Below are positions 1-7,098 of a DNA stretch of 57,144 nucleotides, piece by piece. How positions within the stretch are numbered: the first letter of the stretch is position 1; each line of letters begins with the position of its first letter. The stretch is from a virus. The translations under genes and the position numbers were made by a program. The stretch lies in the IMG/VR virus record IMGVR_UViG_3300010370_000043, positions 1 through 57,144 of that record; one strand, 5' to 3'. The notes beneath the pieces are model-generated. The model was not told the DNA's origin. It made no database searches and saw only the letters and a program-made list of their open reading frames with translations.

Positions 1-423
1 AAAGGCGAACGTCGACCCGGGGGACTGAATGTACTTATAACCTTCTTCGAGAATGATAGGAAACAGCGATGGCTTGTCCGGTCGTCCGCCTTTGTATTCC
101 GGCATTTCGAGTTTATGGGCCTCAAGGTGACGCCAATACCCTGTTATACCTGTGCCCTCAAACTCTCCCTTGTTGTCATCGACAACAATCGCGGTAAAAT
201 CACGAGGCGGCAAAGAATCGATTCCTCGGTTCAACCGGTACGCCCACAACGCTCGGACAATCGTTCGGAGCCGTTTCTCATCCCCCTCAACCAAATGTTC
301 GACACTTTCTGTGAACGAGTGGACGTTATGGGCGTAAACTTTGAAGTCGATGACGACAAGCGGGAGGTAAGGCTCGTTATCGAGCTGGTCTTCCAGCCAT
401 TTTTCCTTGAGTTCCGGGAGCAT
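1..423 (-). CDS. 5'-3' exonuclease (FEN/T7 gp6-like), 3' part missing
   Basis: The gene starts at ATG 423 and runs off the left edge, giving 141 codons without a stop. It probably encodes a 5'-3' exonuclease that removes RNA primers or resects DNA during phage replication. Seen: an N-terminal VVIDFKVYAHN segment like the first metal-binding strand of the family, a VVDDN segment about 90 residues in, and then WRHLE...MPEYKGGRPDKP, which matches the family signature where YKGxR and KP precede the helical arch. Downstream catalytic aspartates lie outside the window. No strong ribosome-binding site is visible. It heads the left end of the minus-strand replication and metabolism block. A DNA polymerase I N-terminal domain is an alternative. 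The motif match is good but short, so the call is moderate. Confidence 0.6.
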   Translation of the reverse strand, partial: MLPELKEKWLEDQLDNEPYLPLVVIDFKVYAHNVHSFTESVEHLVEGDEKRLRTIVRALWAYRLNRGIDSLPPRDFTAIVVDDNKGEFEGTGITGYWRHLEAHKLEMPEYKGGRPDKPSLFPIILEEGYKYIQSPGSTFAF

Positions 424-453
424 TAGTACGTTTGTTCTTATGCTCCCATTCTA

Positions 454-684
454 TCAGGTTCCGAGGTACTTCGCGCTGAGCACGCGCTGCGCTTTCACGA
501 ATTTTCTGATCGGGTAGTTGACGATCATCGCCCATTCCAACAACGGTCGGATCTTCATCTCGGTCAGAGATAGGTCGAGACCCGGGTCGGAGTCCGACAC
601 AAAGAACTTCTCACCGTCGCGAGCGACGACGAGTACGTCGACATCCTTGTCGAACCGGATCGGCTTCTGCAGCTTTTCAATCAC
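454..684 (-). CDS. hypothetical protein, 76 aa
   Basis: I do not recognise this protein. It starts with GTG at 684, three bases after the stop of the upstream gene at 687, so the two are very likely co-transcribed and translationally coupled. The sequence is mixed charged and hydrophobic, with a VLVVARDGEKFFVSD strand-turn-strand pattern followed by a helical C-terminal half rich in Lys and Arg. No signal peptide, membrane segment or metal motif is visible. It lies just upstream of the exonuclease gene. Confidence 0.55.
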   Translation of the reverse strand: MIEKLQKPIRFDKDVDVLVVARDGEKFFVSDSDPGLDLSLTEMKIRPLLEWAMIVNYPIRKFVKAQRVLSAKYLGT

Positions 685-686
685 TG

Positions 687-1136
687 TTACGCCTGCCTCC
701 CTTTGTAACCTTTCTTCGCAATGCGACGGATTTGCGGATCGGTTTCGGGGGCTTTTGGTACCTCACGCTTTAGGGAAGCATCAGCACCCGCTTCGCCTTT
801 ACCCTCCTCGTCATCACGCTTGAATTGTTTTCTGATTGCGGTTGGCGACAGGCCCGCTGCGTTTTTGGACGGCACGCACGCACCGCCTTTAGTTTCAGTG
901 CCTGGCGGGCATGGTTCACCAGGCCGAACACGCTTACCGCCTGGAGCTACGCGCCAATTCATAGACGCTTCCGGGCCATCATCGCCAAACGACACACGTT
1001 CGGACGAGTTTTCGTGGGAACCAGGGTCGCCCAGATTTGGCATTTTTACCTCACTCTGGCCGATCGGGGTGCCGGAAACCCAGTTATTCTCAGGCGCCAC
1101 ACCCCAATCTTTTGGCTTTTCGTAATAATCAGACAT
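687..1136 (-). CDS. hypothetical low-complexity protein, 149 aa
   Basis: The protein is unrecognised. It begins at ATG 1136 and is probably part of a run with the genes at 1149 and 454, with gaps of only a few bases. It is rich in Gly, Pro, Glu, Lys and Asp and looks largely disordered. A short segment with two cysteines (GEPCPPGTETKGGACVP, about residues 70-90) is the only ordered-looking part; the C-terminus is strongly basic (RRIAKKGYKGRQ). The acidic/basic composition could suit a scaffold or a nucleic-acid-associated protein, but nothing in the sequence decides this. Confidence 0.55.
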   Translation of the reverse strand: MSDYYEKPKDWGVAPENNWVSGTPIGQSEVKMPNLGDPGSHENSSERVSFGDDGPEASMNWRVAPGGKRVRPGEPCPPGTETKGGACVPSKNAAGLSPTAIRKQFKRDDEEGKGEAGADASLKREVPKAPETDPQIRRIAKKGYKGRQA

Positions 1137-1148
1137 CGTGAAACCAAT

Positions 1149-1670
1149 CTACTTAGCTTTCAACACGTTAAGAAGGGACTGAACAATGGTGTTGTCGCTT
1201 TCGCCGATTTTATCCGCAATGACTCCGGTCCCCAGGGCTACGAAGTCTTCAGCCTTTACACGACCTGGTGGGAGTTGACCGTACAAGTCGACGCTACGTT
1301 TTGTTACGTTTTCGACAGCGGGTGGCAGCAGGCTGGACGGGTTCCTGACAACTTTCTTTTCAGCGATCTCGGGGTTCCATTGACTTGTCACATAACGAGT
1401 AACTTTACGGACCTCGTTAGCGGACAAGGAGTTGTCCCGTAACATCTCGACAATACTGCCAACAATAACCCGGATCTCTGAGTCGTTGTATTTGTGGGTT
1501 CGGCCGTATGTGAGCCAGAAGCCGTCTACCGCGTTAAAAACGTCTGCGATGTACTCGGTGTCGAACGAGTGACGGCTGAGAAGATGACGGTTAATAGTAT
1601 TAGCGATTAGGGTGTAAGCGCGATCGAGGATGCCTAGGTTGTCAAGGGTGTTGAAGGTAAAATTGACCAT
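1149..1670 (-). CDS. hypothetical protein, 173 aa
   Basis: The protein is unrecognised and starts at ATG 1670. It is predicted to be mainly helical, with hydrophobic patches and no cysteines or metal motif. An extended -10 box (TGT-TATAAT, 1695-1703) lies about 25 bases upstream of the start. This makes it the likely first gene of a transcript that also carries the genes at 687, 454 and the exonuclease. Confidence 0.6.
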   Translation of the reverse strand: MVNFTFNTLDNLGILDRAYTLIANTINRHLLSRHSFDTEYIADVFNAVDGFWLTYGRTHKYNDSEIRVIVGSIVEMLRDNSLSANEVRKVTRYVTSQWNPEIAEKKVVRNPSSLLPPAVENVTKRSVDLYGQLPPGRVKAEDFVALGTGVIADKIGESDNTIVQSLLNVLKAK

Positions 1671-1694
1671 GGTGGGAATGGGGACTATATGGCA

Positions 1695-1703
1695 ATTATA
1701 ACA
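1695..1703 (-). promoter_or_regulatory. extended -10 promoter (TGTTATAAT)
   Basis: On the minus strand the bases read TGT-TATAAT, a perfect -10 hexamer with the upstream TG of extended -10 promoters. The spacing to the ATG at 1670 suits a transcription start near 1688. No clear -35 box is needed for this class. The box lies just before (minus-strand sense, after) the HNH gene stop at 1707. Confidence 0.55.
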
Positions 1704-1706
1704 CGG

Positions 1707-2174
1707 TTACGGGTTAAATGCATACTGCGACCATTCAGGATCATTTGACCTCTGAACGATTTCGATTACTTTTGGTAATGGCGGTCGAGGTTTTTTACGT
1801 AATCGCAAGCCGGCTTGTTCTGGAGTTTTGTGTCCTTTAACCGTATTGCACTTTGAGCAGGCAAGTAGCAAGTTCTCCCAAGAATCTGCTCCTCCCCGAC
1901 ATCTGGGAATGAGGTGATCAATAGTAAGGTTTCTCGTGCTACCGCAGTATTGGCAAGTCTGATTATCGCGACGATAGATAGCCGCTTTTGTCGGTTTCTC
2001 TTTCGCAGTACGAGATAACGGTAACGGGACATAGTTGTTCAGACGTATTACCCTCCCAGACACCGGCTTCGCTTTTTCCTTGAGAACAAGGACAATAGCT
2101 CGACGTCCCAAAACGATATTTACCGGAGTGTAATCGAAGTTCAGCACCAGTATGTGTTCAGTCGGTACGTACAC
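1707..2174 (-). CDS. HNH endonuclease
   Basis: This is a nuclease of the HNH type found widely in cyanobacteria and their phages. Seen: an N-terminal EHILVLNFDYTPVNI segment followed by RRAIVLVLK, typical of the family. Next comes CQYCG, IDHLIPRCRGG, and NLLLACSKCNTVKG, i.e. two CxxC pairs for zinc plus the H-N-K residues of the catalytic fold. The GTG at 2174 is preferred because AGGAAG and GGAGG lie just upstream and homologues usually begin near EHILVLN. An in-frame ATG at 2216 would add 14 residues. The gene overlaps the end of the zinc-ribbon gene. It may be a free-standing homing nuclease or have a DNA-processing role. Confidence 0.75.
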   Translation of the reverse strand: MYVPTEHILVLNFDYTPVNIVLGRRAIVLVLKEKAKPVSGRVIRLNNYVPLPLSRTAKEKPTKAAIYRRDNQTCQYCGSTRNLTIDHLIPRCRGGADSWENLLLACSKCNTVKGHKTPEQAGLRLRKKPRPPLPKVIEIVQRSNDPEWSQYAFNP

Positions 2175-2337
2175 GTCTTCCTGTGCCTCCGCAAAACTTA
2201 CATTCAAACACAACACTAGACGGTTTTTGTTTTTCCGGGTTACGAGTGTCTATAGAATTCTCTAGTACCACAAAACCCCGCCCGGAACAATACGGGCAGG
2301 GCGTGGGTACATAATCAGGCCAAATGGCTTGTTTCAC
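2158..2337 (-). CDS. small zinc-ribbon protein (DnaJ-like CxxCxGxG pair), 59 aa
   Basis: The start is a GTG at 2337 that overlaps the dUTPase stop in the classical GTGA arrangement, which argues for translational coupling. The protein carries CPYCSGRG and CKFCGGTG, two CxxCxGxG motifs as in DnaJ zinc fingers, separated by a charged linker, and ends in a basic tail. It should bind one zinc ion and could touch protein or nucleic acid; the partner is unknown. It overlaps the start of the HNH gene. Confidence 0.65.
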   Translation of the reverse strand: MKQAIWPDYVPTPCPYCSGRGFVVLENSIDTRNPEKQKPSSVVFECKFCGGTGRRVRTD

Positions 2338-2969
2338 ACGCTCGTTGAGCCGAAACCACCAGTCGACCGACCCGTTACATTGAATACGGTCTCGTTGGTG
2401 GTTGATTGACTCCCGGTCTGATCGAACACCATCTCGCAAAGGCCTTGGGCGATGCGAGCGCCGTGAGTGAAGACATGGTAGCTATCGCCGTTGTTTGTCA
2501 ACGATACTTTCACCCAGTCTTGGTAACCGGCATCGATGATTCCGGGAGAATTCGTCACCGTGATACGGTGTTTATGGGCTAGCCCCGACCTCGGTACGAT
2601 TTTATATACCGGCAATAAAGAGCTCCAGGGGAATGTAAGATTCTTAAGATTCGGCAAGATGACCTTAAATCCGCTATTCACTAGTACCGTATCTCCAGGA
2701 GCTAGCAATACCCCACCACCGCACTGATCGAGAATGTCTAGGAAATCTGACTCCGATTCGGATGTAAATACATCGCCGTCGATATATAGACGGGTGCCGT
2801 GGCGTAGCGTGTCCGACTCGAAGTCGCGGTAAAAGTCAATCGCAACGTCCCGGTCATACTCGTCCCGAACATGGGCACGGATGTCCGCGCCTGCGTCTTC
2901 GTGTGGATGAGCGACCTTAGGGACAAAAGACTCGTCGCCGGGGCGGACGTAGAAAATCGGGGCGATCAC
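2334..2969 (-). CDS. dut: deoxyuridine 5'-triphosphate nucleotidohydrolase (dUTPase)
   Basis: It hydrolyses dUTP to dUMP and pyrophosphate, keeping uracil out of phage DNA and feeding thymidylate synthesis. The conserved dUTPase motifs are visible in order: DAGADIRA (motif 1), PRSGLAHKH (2), GIIDAGYQDW (3), GARIAQGLC (4) and the C-terminal glycine-rich RSTGGFGST (5). At 211 residues it is longer than the usual ~150, because roughly 50 residues, many acidic, are inserted between motifs 1 and 2. The GTG start at 2969 follows an extended -10 box. It works with the ribonucleotide reductase encoded upstream. Confidence 0.9.
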   Translation of the reverse strand: MIAPIFYVRPGDESFVPKVAHPHEDAGADIRAHVRDEYDRDVAIDFYRDFESDTLRHGTRLYIDGDVFTSESESDFLDILDQCGGGVLLAPGDTVLVNSGFKVILPNLKNLTFPWSSLLPVYKIVPRSGLAHKHRITVTNSPGIIDAGYQDWVKVSLTNNGDSYHVFTHGARIAQGLCEMVFDQTGSQSTTNETVFNVTGRSTGGFGSTSV

Positions 2970-2992
2970 AGCGGTAGTGGAGTTACGTCGTT

Positions 2993-3001
2993 AGTATAAC
3001 A
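2993..3001 (-). promoter_or_regulatory. extended -10 promoter of dut (TGTTATACT)
   Basis: The minus strand reads TGT-TATACT, one mismatch to TATAAT with the extended TG. It sits in the 39-base gap between the nrdA stop and the dut GTG start, at correct spacing for a short leader. Confidence 0.5.
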
Positions 3002-3008
3002 CGGACGA

Positions 3009-4955
3009 TCAGCCTTGGCATGCCAAGCATTCACCGTATTGTTCTTCGGCTTCGCCAAGAAGTTTTGCGAGTCCCTCGTAACCGCCATCAATGTGTTTGC
3101 CGTTCAGCCACACCTGGGGTACAGTGGTATACGGCCAGTCGGAGTCGGCGATGGCGCTGCGGTCCATTTCCTGGATGACGTATCCGTTGGCAGATAGTAG
3201 TTCTTTCGCTTTAACGCACCATGGGCAGTCGGGCTTAGTAACGACCAGAGCCGCGTTACCTACGGGTGGTTGTACCTTTTTCTTGACTTGTAACGAACTC
3301 GATTTGAGGTAATACAGGCTCTTGACTCCTGCCTTCCACGCACTTAGGTGGAGTCGCATTAGGTAATTGGCTGGCGCTTCGGGGTCGACAAATAGGTTGA
3401 GTGACTGCCCTTGGCACACATGTACTTGGCGATCCGCCGCCTGTTTGACCAACTCGAATTGATCGATCTCCCGGGCGGTCTTAAAGACGTCTTTGGCATG
3501 CGGGCTCAGAAAGTCAAGGTGTTGAACTGAGCCACGCTCCTCCAGAATGGAGTCCCACACGTCCTGAGTGTTTTGGCCAATCGCCTCCAAGTGACGTTCC
3601 AGGTACGGATTTCTACGGACAAACGTACCCTTCGCGTTGCTGGCCACAAACAGATTCGCGGTAAGCGGCTCGATACCTTCGGACACAGCGCCGCAGATCA
3701 CTGAGTTTGTTTTTGTCGGAGCGATGGCGATTCGGGTCGCGTGCCTCACCCCATTGCCCTCACACCATTCCGGTTCACCGTATTCTCTCGCCATGTCCTG
3801 TGACGCCTTCAGGGTCATGTCATCAATCCAGCCGTGGACTTCAATGTTTAAAGTTCTAGCGGTACGAGAAGCGAATGGAAGGCCGCGCGACTGATAAAGG
3901 GCATGAAGACCCATAGTACCTAAACCAAGCGAACGAGATTTCTTTGCGAACCTAATAGCACGACCCATAGACGGAATGCGCTCCGCTTTGTGGATGAACT
4001 CAGTAACTACAGCGTCGAGGAAGTAAACTCCCAACTCCGGAACAGTTTTTCCCGTTACAGATCCCTTCCAGGTTTTCCACTCGTCATACTTAGCCAGATT
4101 CAACGAACTTAGAACACAAACGAATGTATGGTTTTCGTCGGAGGGTAGAAAAATTTCCGAGCACAGGTTCGAAAATTTAATTTCTAAGTTTCTTTCAGTA
4201 AAACAAGCTGGTCTCTGAGTGTTAGCGTTGTCAATGTATATAATATACGGAGAACCGGAGATCATGCGGCACTTTAGTACTTCAGAAAAAATTTCTTGCT
4301 TATGACGATCACCGGATAACATCGACTCAATCCACTCATCAGTGATTGTAACCGCCAAGTTCGAATCGATAAACTGACGCGGATCACCCTGACTATGGTC
4401 CTTCGCCCTCAACGCATCCATCAGGTCGGGATGATCGATGGGGATGTAGAACGCAAATGATCCGCGTCGTGTATTACCTTGGGATACAGTCGCTGCAGTA
4501 CGATCATATAGACGCATCCAGTCGACAATAGACCCTGACTTACCTCCACCTCTGATTGGAGATCCGCTTGGACGGAGCTCACCAAAATAGCTACCGACAC
4601 CACCACCATTTTTACTAAGGGCGGCTACTTCTTTCAGGTGGCTGAAGATACTGTTGGTATCATCGGAGATTGAGTGGCTGTAGCAGGAACAGGATAGACC
4701 CCGGTTTGTTCCAAAATTGCTTAACACTGGTGAAGCTCCACCCATATACCCTCTCCAAAACATCTCCATGATATCTGTGCTAATACCAGGATAGTTAAGG
4801 TGTTTTTCTGCGGCCATCGCGCATCGCTTCCACATGTCACGCGGAGTCTCACCAGGCATCAGGTATCCTTTGCTTAGTGTCTGCTGCGCCTCTTCATTTA
4901 GCCATTCCGGCTTGGTTGGCAGATTGTTGATGTCGAAAATGTCAGTGGTGGTCAT
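3009..4955 (-). CDS. nrdA: class I ribonucleotide reductase large subunit with fused glutaredoxin domain
   Basis: It reduces ribonucleotides to deoxyribonucleotides together with NrdB. Catalytic landmarks are present: first redox Cys at 89 or 91, N263-L-C265-S-E267 for the thiyl/active-site triad, second Cys at 280, and the radical-transfer tyrosine pair at 548-549. There is no N-terminal ATP-cone, so dATP overall-activity control is probably absent. Residues about 566-635 form a complete glutaredoxin: CPWC 577-580, TVP cis-proline 611-613 and GG 624-625. The usual mobile tail with two cysteines (C643, C646) follows the glutaredoxin rather than the barrel. The reductant is therefore built into the chain, between enzyme core and shuttle tail. 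Start is ATG 4955. Confidence 0.93.
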   Translation of the reverse strand: MTTTDIFDINNLPTKPEWLNEEAQQTLSKGYLMPGETPRDMWKRCAMAAEKHLNYPGISTDIMEMFWRGYMGGASPVLSNFGTNRGLSCSCYSHSISDDTNSIFSHLKEVAALSKNGGGVGSYFGELRPSGSPIRGGGKSGSIVDWMRLYDRTAATVSQGNTRRGSFAFYIPIDHPDLMDALRAKDHSQGDPRQFIDSNLAVTITDEWIESMLSGDRHKQEIFSEVLKCRMISGSPYIIYIDNANTQRPACFTERNLEIKFSNLCSEIFLPSDENHTFVCVLSSLNLAKYDEWKTWKGSVTGKTVPELGVYFLDAVVTEFIHKAERIPSMGRAIRFAKKSRSLGLGTMGLHALYQSRGLPFASRTARTLNIEVHGWIDDMTLKASQDMAREYGEPEWCEGNGVRHATRIAIAPTKTNSVICGAVSEGIEPLTANLFVASNAKGTFVRRNPYLERHLEAIGQNTQDVWDSILEERGSVQHLDFLSPHAKDVFKTAREIDQFELVKQAADRQVHVCQGQSLNLFVDPEAPANYLMRLHLSAWKAGVKSLYYLKSSSLQVKKKVQPPVGNAALVVTKPDCPWCVKAKELLSANGYVIQEMDRSAIADSDWPYTTVPQVWLNGKHIDGGYEGLAKLLGEAEEQYGECLACQG

Positions 4956-4973
4956 TGTAATAATTTAGGGCGC

Positions 4974-4998
4974 AAAAAGTCATCCGTCTTTCGGACGG
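4974..4998 (-). terminator. hairpin in the nrdA leader, possible weak terminator or attenuator
   Basis: On the minus strand CCGTC-CGAAA-GACGG forms a five-pair stem, followed five bases later by a run of five T. It lies between the promoter-like TATAAT at 5025-5030 and the nrdA ATG. It could end transcripts of the upstream HNH gene or shape the nrdA leader. The stem is short, so confidence is low. Confidence 0.3.
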
Positions 4999-5024
4999 TA
5001 AGGGAGTTAACGTGTCTACAGGTA

Positions 5025-5030
5025 ATTATA
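5025..5030 (-). promoter_or_regulatory. -10 box upstream of nrdA (TATAAT)
   Basis: A perfect TATAAT on the minus strand about 70 bases upstream of the nrdA start. It lacks the extended TG and no convincing -35 box is seen. Its position in a gap of about 100 bases supports a separate nrdA promoter. Confidence 0.4.
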
Positions 5031-5058
5031 CCCCGTTATTAGGTCGGATGCGGGCGTA

Positions 5059-5556
5059 TCATCCGTTTTTCTTCCACTCTGCTCCGGAGTCCATCAGGCC
5101 GTCGTTCCAGGCGTCTTCGACGTTCCGGCTCCGATCACACCAATACAAGTTGGAAAGCCGGTTGTCCGGCTTGCCATCGGTCCCTGTCGGCTTTTTGTGA
5201 CAAACGACAATGTGTTCGCCGGATGGTTTTTCAGGGCCGAAGAGCGACATCACAGCCTGATGTAAAAACGGTTCTTCTCGGTATGGAGTTCCGTTACGTT
5301 CCCAGGTCAGATTGACTCGGAACTTTCCACGGTCATCCGATCGTGGTTTACGATATTTAACTGCACCATTATCGTAGATTCGTCTTACTCTACCCATATC
5401 ACTCACCTGATAAGGGGAATCCTTCCACGCTTTCCACTGCTCGCGCTTCTCGTCGTTTTGGTCAAGTTGAGGGATTTCCTCAAACGACTCGGCGTCATCG
5501 ACCTCGTTACCCTTGTTGACGCTCCACCCGTCCGGTACGTTGATATTGATGTCCAT
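5059..5556 (-). CDS. NUMOD4/HNH homing endonuclease
   Basis: A free-standing homing endonuclease expected to cut an allele lacking it and spread by repair. Seen: a NUMOD4-like DNA-binding segment (WKAWKDSPYQVSDMGRVRR, about residues 42-60 of this version) and then an HNH nuclease core (LHQAVMSLFGP, IVVCHKKPTGTDGKPDNRLSNLYW, RNVEDAW), where H, N and N/H fall in the expected order. The start is uncertain: ATG 5556 avoids overlap with the gene ending at 5562, while a GTG at 5574 adds six residues. The location between nrdA and nrdB parallels T4 mobE, also an HNH gene between nrdA and nrdB. Confidence 0.8.
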   Translation of the reverse strand: MDININVPDGWSVNKGNEVDDAESFEEIPQLDQNDEKREQWKAWKDSPYQVSDMGRVRRIYDNGAVKYRKPRSDDRGKFRVNLTWERNGTPYREEPFLHQAVMSLFGPEKPSGEHIVVCHKKPTGTDGKPDNRLSNLYWCDRSRNVEDAWNDGLMDSGAEWKKNG

Positions 5557-5561
5557 AACGT

Positions 5562-5729
5562 CTAAATGTCCCACGCATCGATGGGGGCGCGAGCGTAACG
5601 TTCTTGGTTCACACGCCGTTTATGGGCTAACTCCAGTAATCGATCGGCTTTACCGGCTTCGGTAATCAAACACACTGTACCGTATTCATGCCTCATGTAG
5701 TCTGAGTCTTTGTCAACTTTTTTCGTCAT
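5562..5729 (-). CDS. hypothetical protein, 55 aa
   Basis: The short reading frame begins at ATG 5729 and overlaps the end of the gene at 5713 by 17 bases; it ends just before the HNH gene. The protein is charged and probably helical (SDYMRHEYGT, GKADRLLELAHKRR). No known family is evident. Its tight packing and the intact frame argue that it is real; it is too short for composition to settle the matter. Confidence 0.45.
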   Translation of the reverse strand: MTKKVDKDSDYMRHEYGTVCLITEAGKADRLLELAHKRRVNQERYARAPIDAWDI

Positions 5730-5880
5730 GATCTTTTTCGTATTGAAGTTGAGAGAAGTGATAAGTCGACCAGGCTAGTTCCGGGTCGTTAAAAGTTCGA
5801 ATCCCGCGTTCCGTTTGAACAATCCAGGGGCCGTTCGGCTCTTGACGGTATGGCTTAGGATAAGGATACGCGGGAGACAT
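5713..5880 (-). CDS. hypothetical protein, 55 aa
   Basis: It starts at ATG 5880, five bases after the nrdB stop at 5886, and so follows nrdB in the same transcript. The N-terminus is rich in Pro and Tyr (SPAYPYPKPYRQEPNGPW), followed by a WIVQTERGIRTFNDPELAW segment that looks like a small beta-hairpin. An in-frame ATG farther upstream would lie inside nrdB and is not used here. Function is unknown. Confidence 0.45.
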   Translation of the reverse strand: MSPAYPYPKPYRQEPNGPWIVQTERGIRTFNDPELAWSTYHFSQLQYEKDHDEKS

Positions 5881-5885
5881 GGTAT

Positions 5886-6887
5886 CTATACTAGTGTAAG
5901 ATCGAGGGCTGAGAGGTCGACTGACATCCAATCTTGGCTTGGTTTTGAAATATATGACGAACCATCCTTCGCTTGCGAGAAAAAGTCGGAATTAGTCTGA
6001 CCTCGTACCATTGGGTCGAACCAGGAGGAAATGTTGGCAGCGAGTAAGCGCTCGTTGTCAGTCATAGGCACGGTTAGATCGAGTCCTAAGGCGGCTAGAC
6101 GGTTATTCGCTCGGAGCTTGATGTAAGCTTTGAGGTCATCGAGAGCGATGGGAATGGCCGAATTGTCAATCTTGCTGAAGATATTCTCCAGAAAGCTGTA
6201 TTCGTTTTCGATAACAGTATAGAATCCGGCGAGAATTTCTTCGATTTCGTCGTTGGTGATACCGGTTTCTTTAACAAGTTCTTTAAAAAGTTCGCAACCG
6301 CCATTGCTATGTTGTCCCTCGTCGTTTTGGCTCCACGAGATAATTTGCGCCAAGCCTTTCATACGACCGGTTTTATTAAACGCAAGCAGTAGAGCGAATG
6401 ATGCGAACAAGCTCACACCCTCACCCGCCCCACTAAATACAGCTAACGAAACTTTTTCCGAACTGCACTCTGTAAAGAAACGTTCGACTTTTTGCTGTGC
6501 GGCTGGGTCGGACAGAAACGCTTCGAATTCGTTAATGCCCAGAGTATCGGATAAGTGATTGTACGCCTGAGCATGAATCTGCTCGAAGAAGCTGAAGGCG
6601 CGAGCCATAGCCAGGACTTCTGGCTTTGGAAACTTCCGGCATACCACATCGCCCCAATACTCAGAGATGCCCATCTCCATGACCGTGAACCCCCTAAGCA
6701 CCCCCGCAATGAGGTCACGCTCACTCCGGGTAAGGTTTTGTTGCCAGTCAACGACATCAGATCCCATGGCAACTTCTTCCGGGCGCCAGACTGACGCCAC
6801 AGCCTTCTTGTAGTATTCGAAGAATTCCGGGTAATCAAATCCACTGGCCTTTTTGTAGACCATTGGGGTATGGGACAGAATCGACAT
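5886..6887 (-). CDS. nrdB: class I ribonucleotide reductase small (radical) subunit
   Basis: The ferritin-like subunit that stores the tyrosyl radical and passes it to NrdA. Every metal ligand can be placed with the same spacing as in the E. coli protein: E71, E102, H105, E156, E190 and H193. The radical tyrosine follows at Y109 in EQIHAQAYNH. Length (333 residues) is normal. The start is ATG 6887. An extended -10 box overlapping the stop of the upstream DUF4278 gene (6910-6918) provides a promoter. An HNH gene and two tiny genes separate it from nrdA, so both subunits may not share one strong transcript. Confidence 0.95.
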   Translation of the reverse strand: MSILSHTPMVYKKASGFDYPEFFEYYKKAVASVWRPEEVAMGSDVVDWQQNLTRSERDLIAGVLRGFTVMEMGISEYWGDVVCRKFPKPEVLAMARAFSFFEQIHAQAYNHLSDTLGINEFEAFLSDPAAQQKVERFFTECSSEKVSLAVFSGAGEGVSLFASFALLLAFNKTGRMKGLAQIISWSQNDEGQHSNGGCELFKELVKETGITNDEIEEILAGFYTVIENEYSFLENIFSKIDNSAIPIALDDLKAYIKLRANNRLAALGLDLTVPMTDNERLLAANISSWFDPMVRGQTNSDFFSQAKDGSSYISKPSQDWMSVDLSALDLTLV

Positions 6888-6909
6888 GATGACAGGGGGT
6901 CGTTAGTGT

Positions 6910-6918
6910 ATACTAGCA
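6910..6918 (-). promoter_or_regulatory. extended -10 promoter of nrdB (TGCTAGTAT)
   Basis: Minus strand TGC-TAGTAT, about 23 bases before the nrdB ATG. It overlaps the stop codon of the preceding gene, so the promoter is embedded in coding sequence. Confidence 0.4.
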
Positions 6919-7098
6919 GATTTTCTGACCAATAGCACACTGGTCGTAAGCCCGGTACGCGTGCCCCCGATAGGACATCCAGCGGGTCGCATCGCAATGG
7001 ATCCAGTTCCACCACCGGAGGTGGTCCGCCTTGTGCTGGTCGGTGTCGTACCTGACGCCACGGTACGTGGCGATGTGTTCATGCTCAGTCGTAGACAT
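6913..7098 (-). CDS. DUF4278-like small protein, 61 aa
   Basis: The start is ATG 7098, overlapping the end of the preceding gene by 14 bases. The protein shows two copies of the family's hallmark, ATYRGVRYD near the N-terminus and SYRGHAYR near residue 45. DUF4278 is a family of small proteins of unknown function common in cyanobacteria, which supports a cyanobacterial host. Trp and His are unusually frequent in the spacer (LRWWNWIHCDATRW). Function unknown. Confidence 0.6.
   Translation of the reverse strand: MSTTEHEHIATYRGVRYDTDQHKADHLRWWNWIHCDATRWMSYRGHAYRAYDQCAIGQKIC

Noticed and set aside
5785-5815. A tRNA-like T-loop, GTTCGAATCCC
   Set aside because: No T-stem pairing (AAAA against CCCG) and no acceptor or anticodon arm around it; it lies inside a small minus-strand gene.
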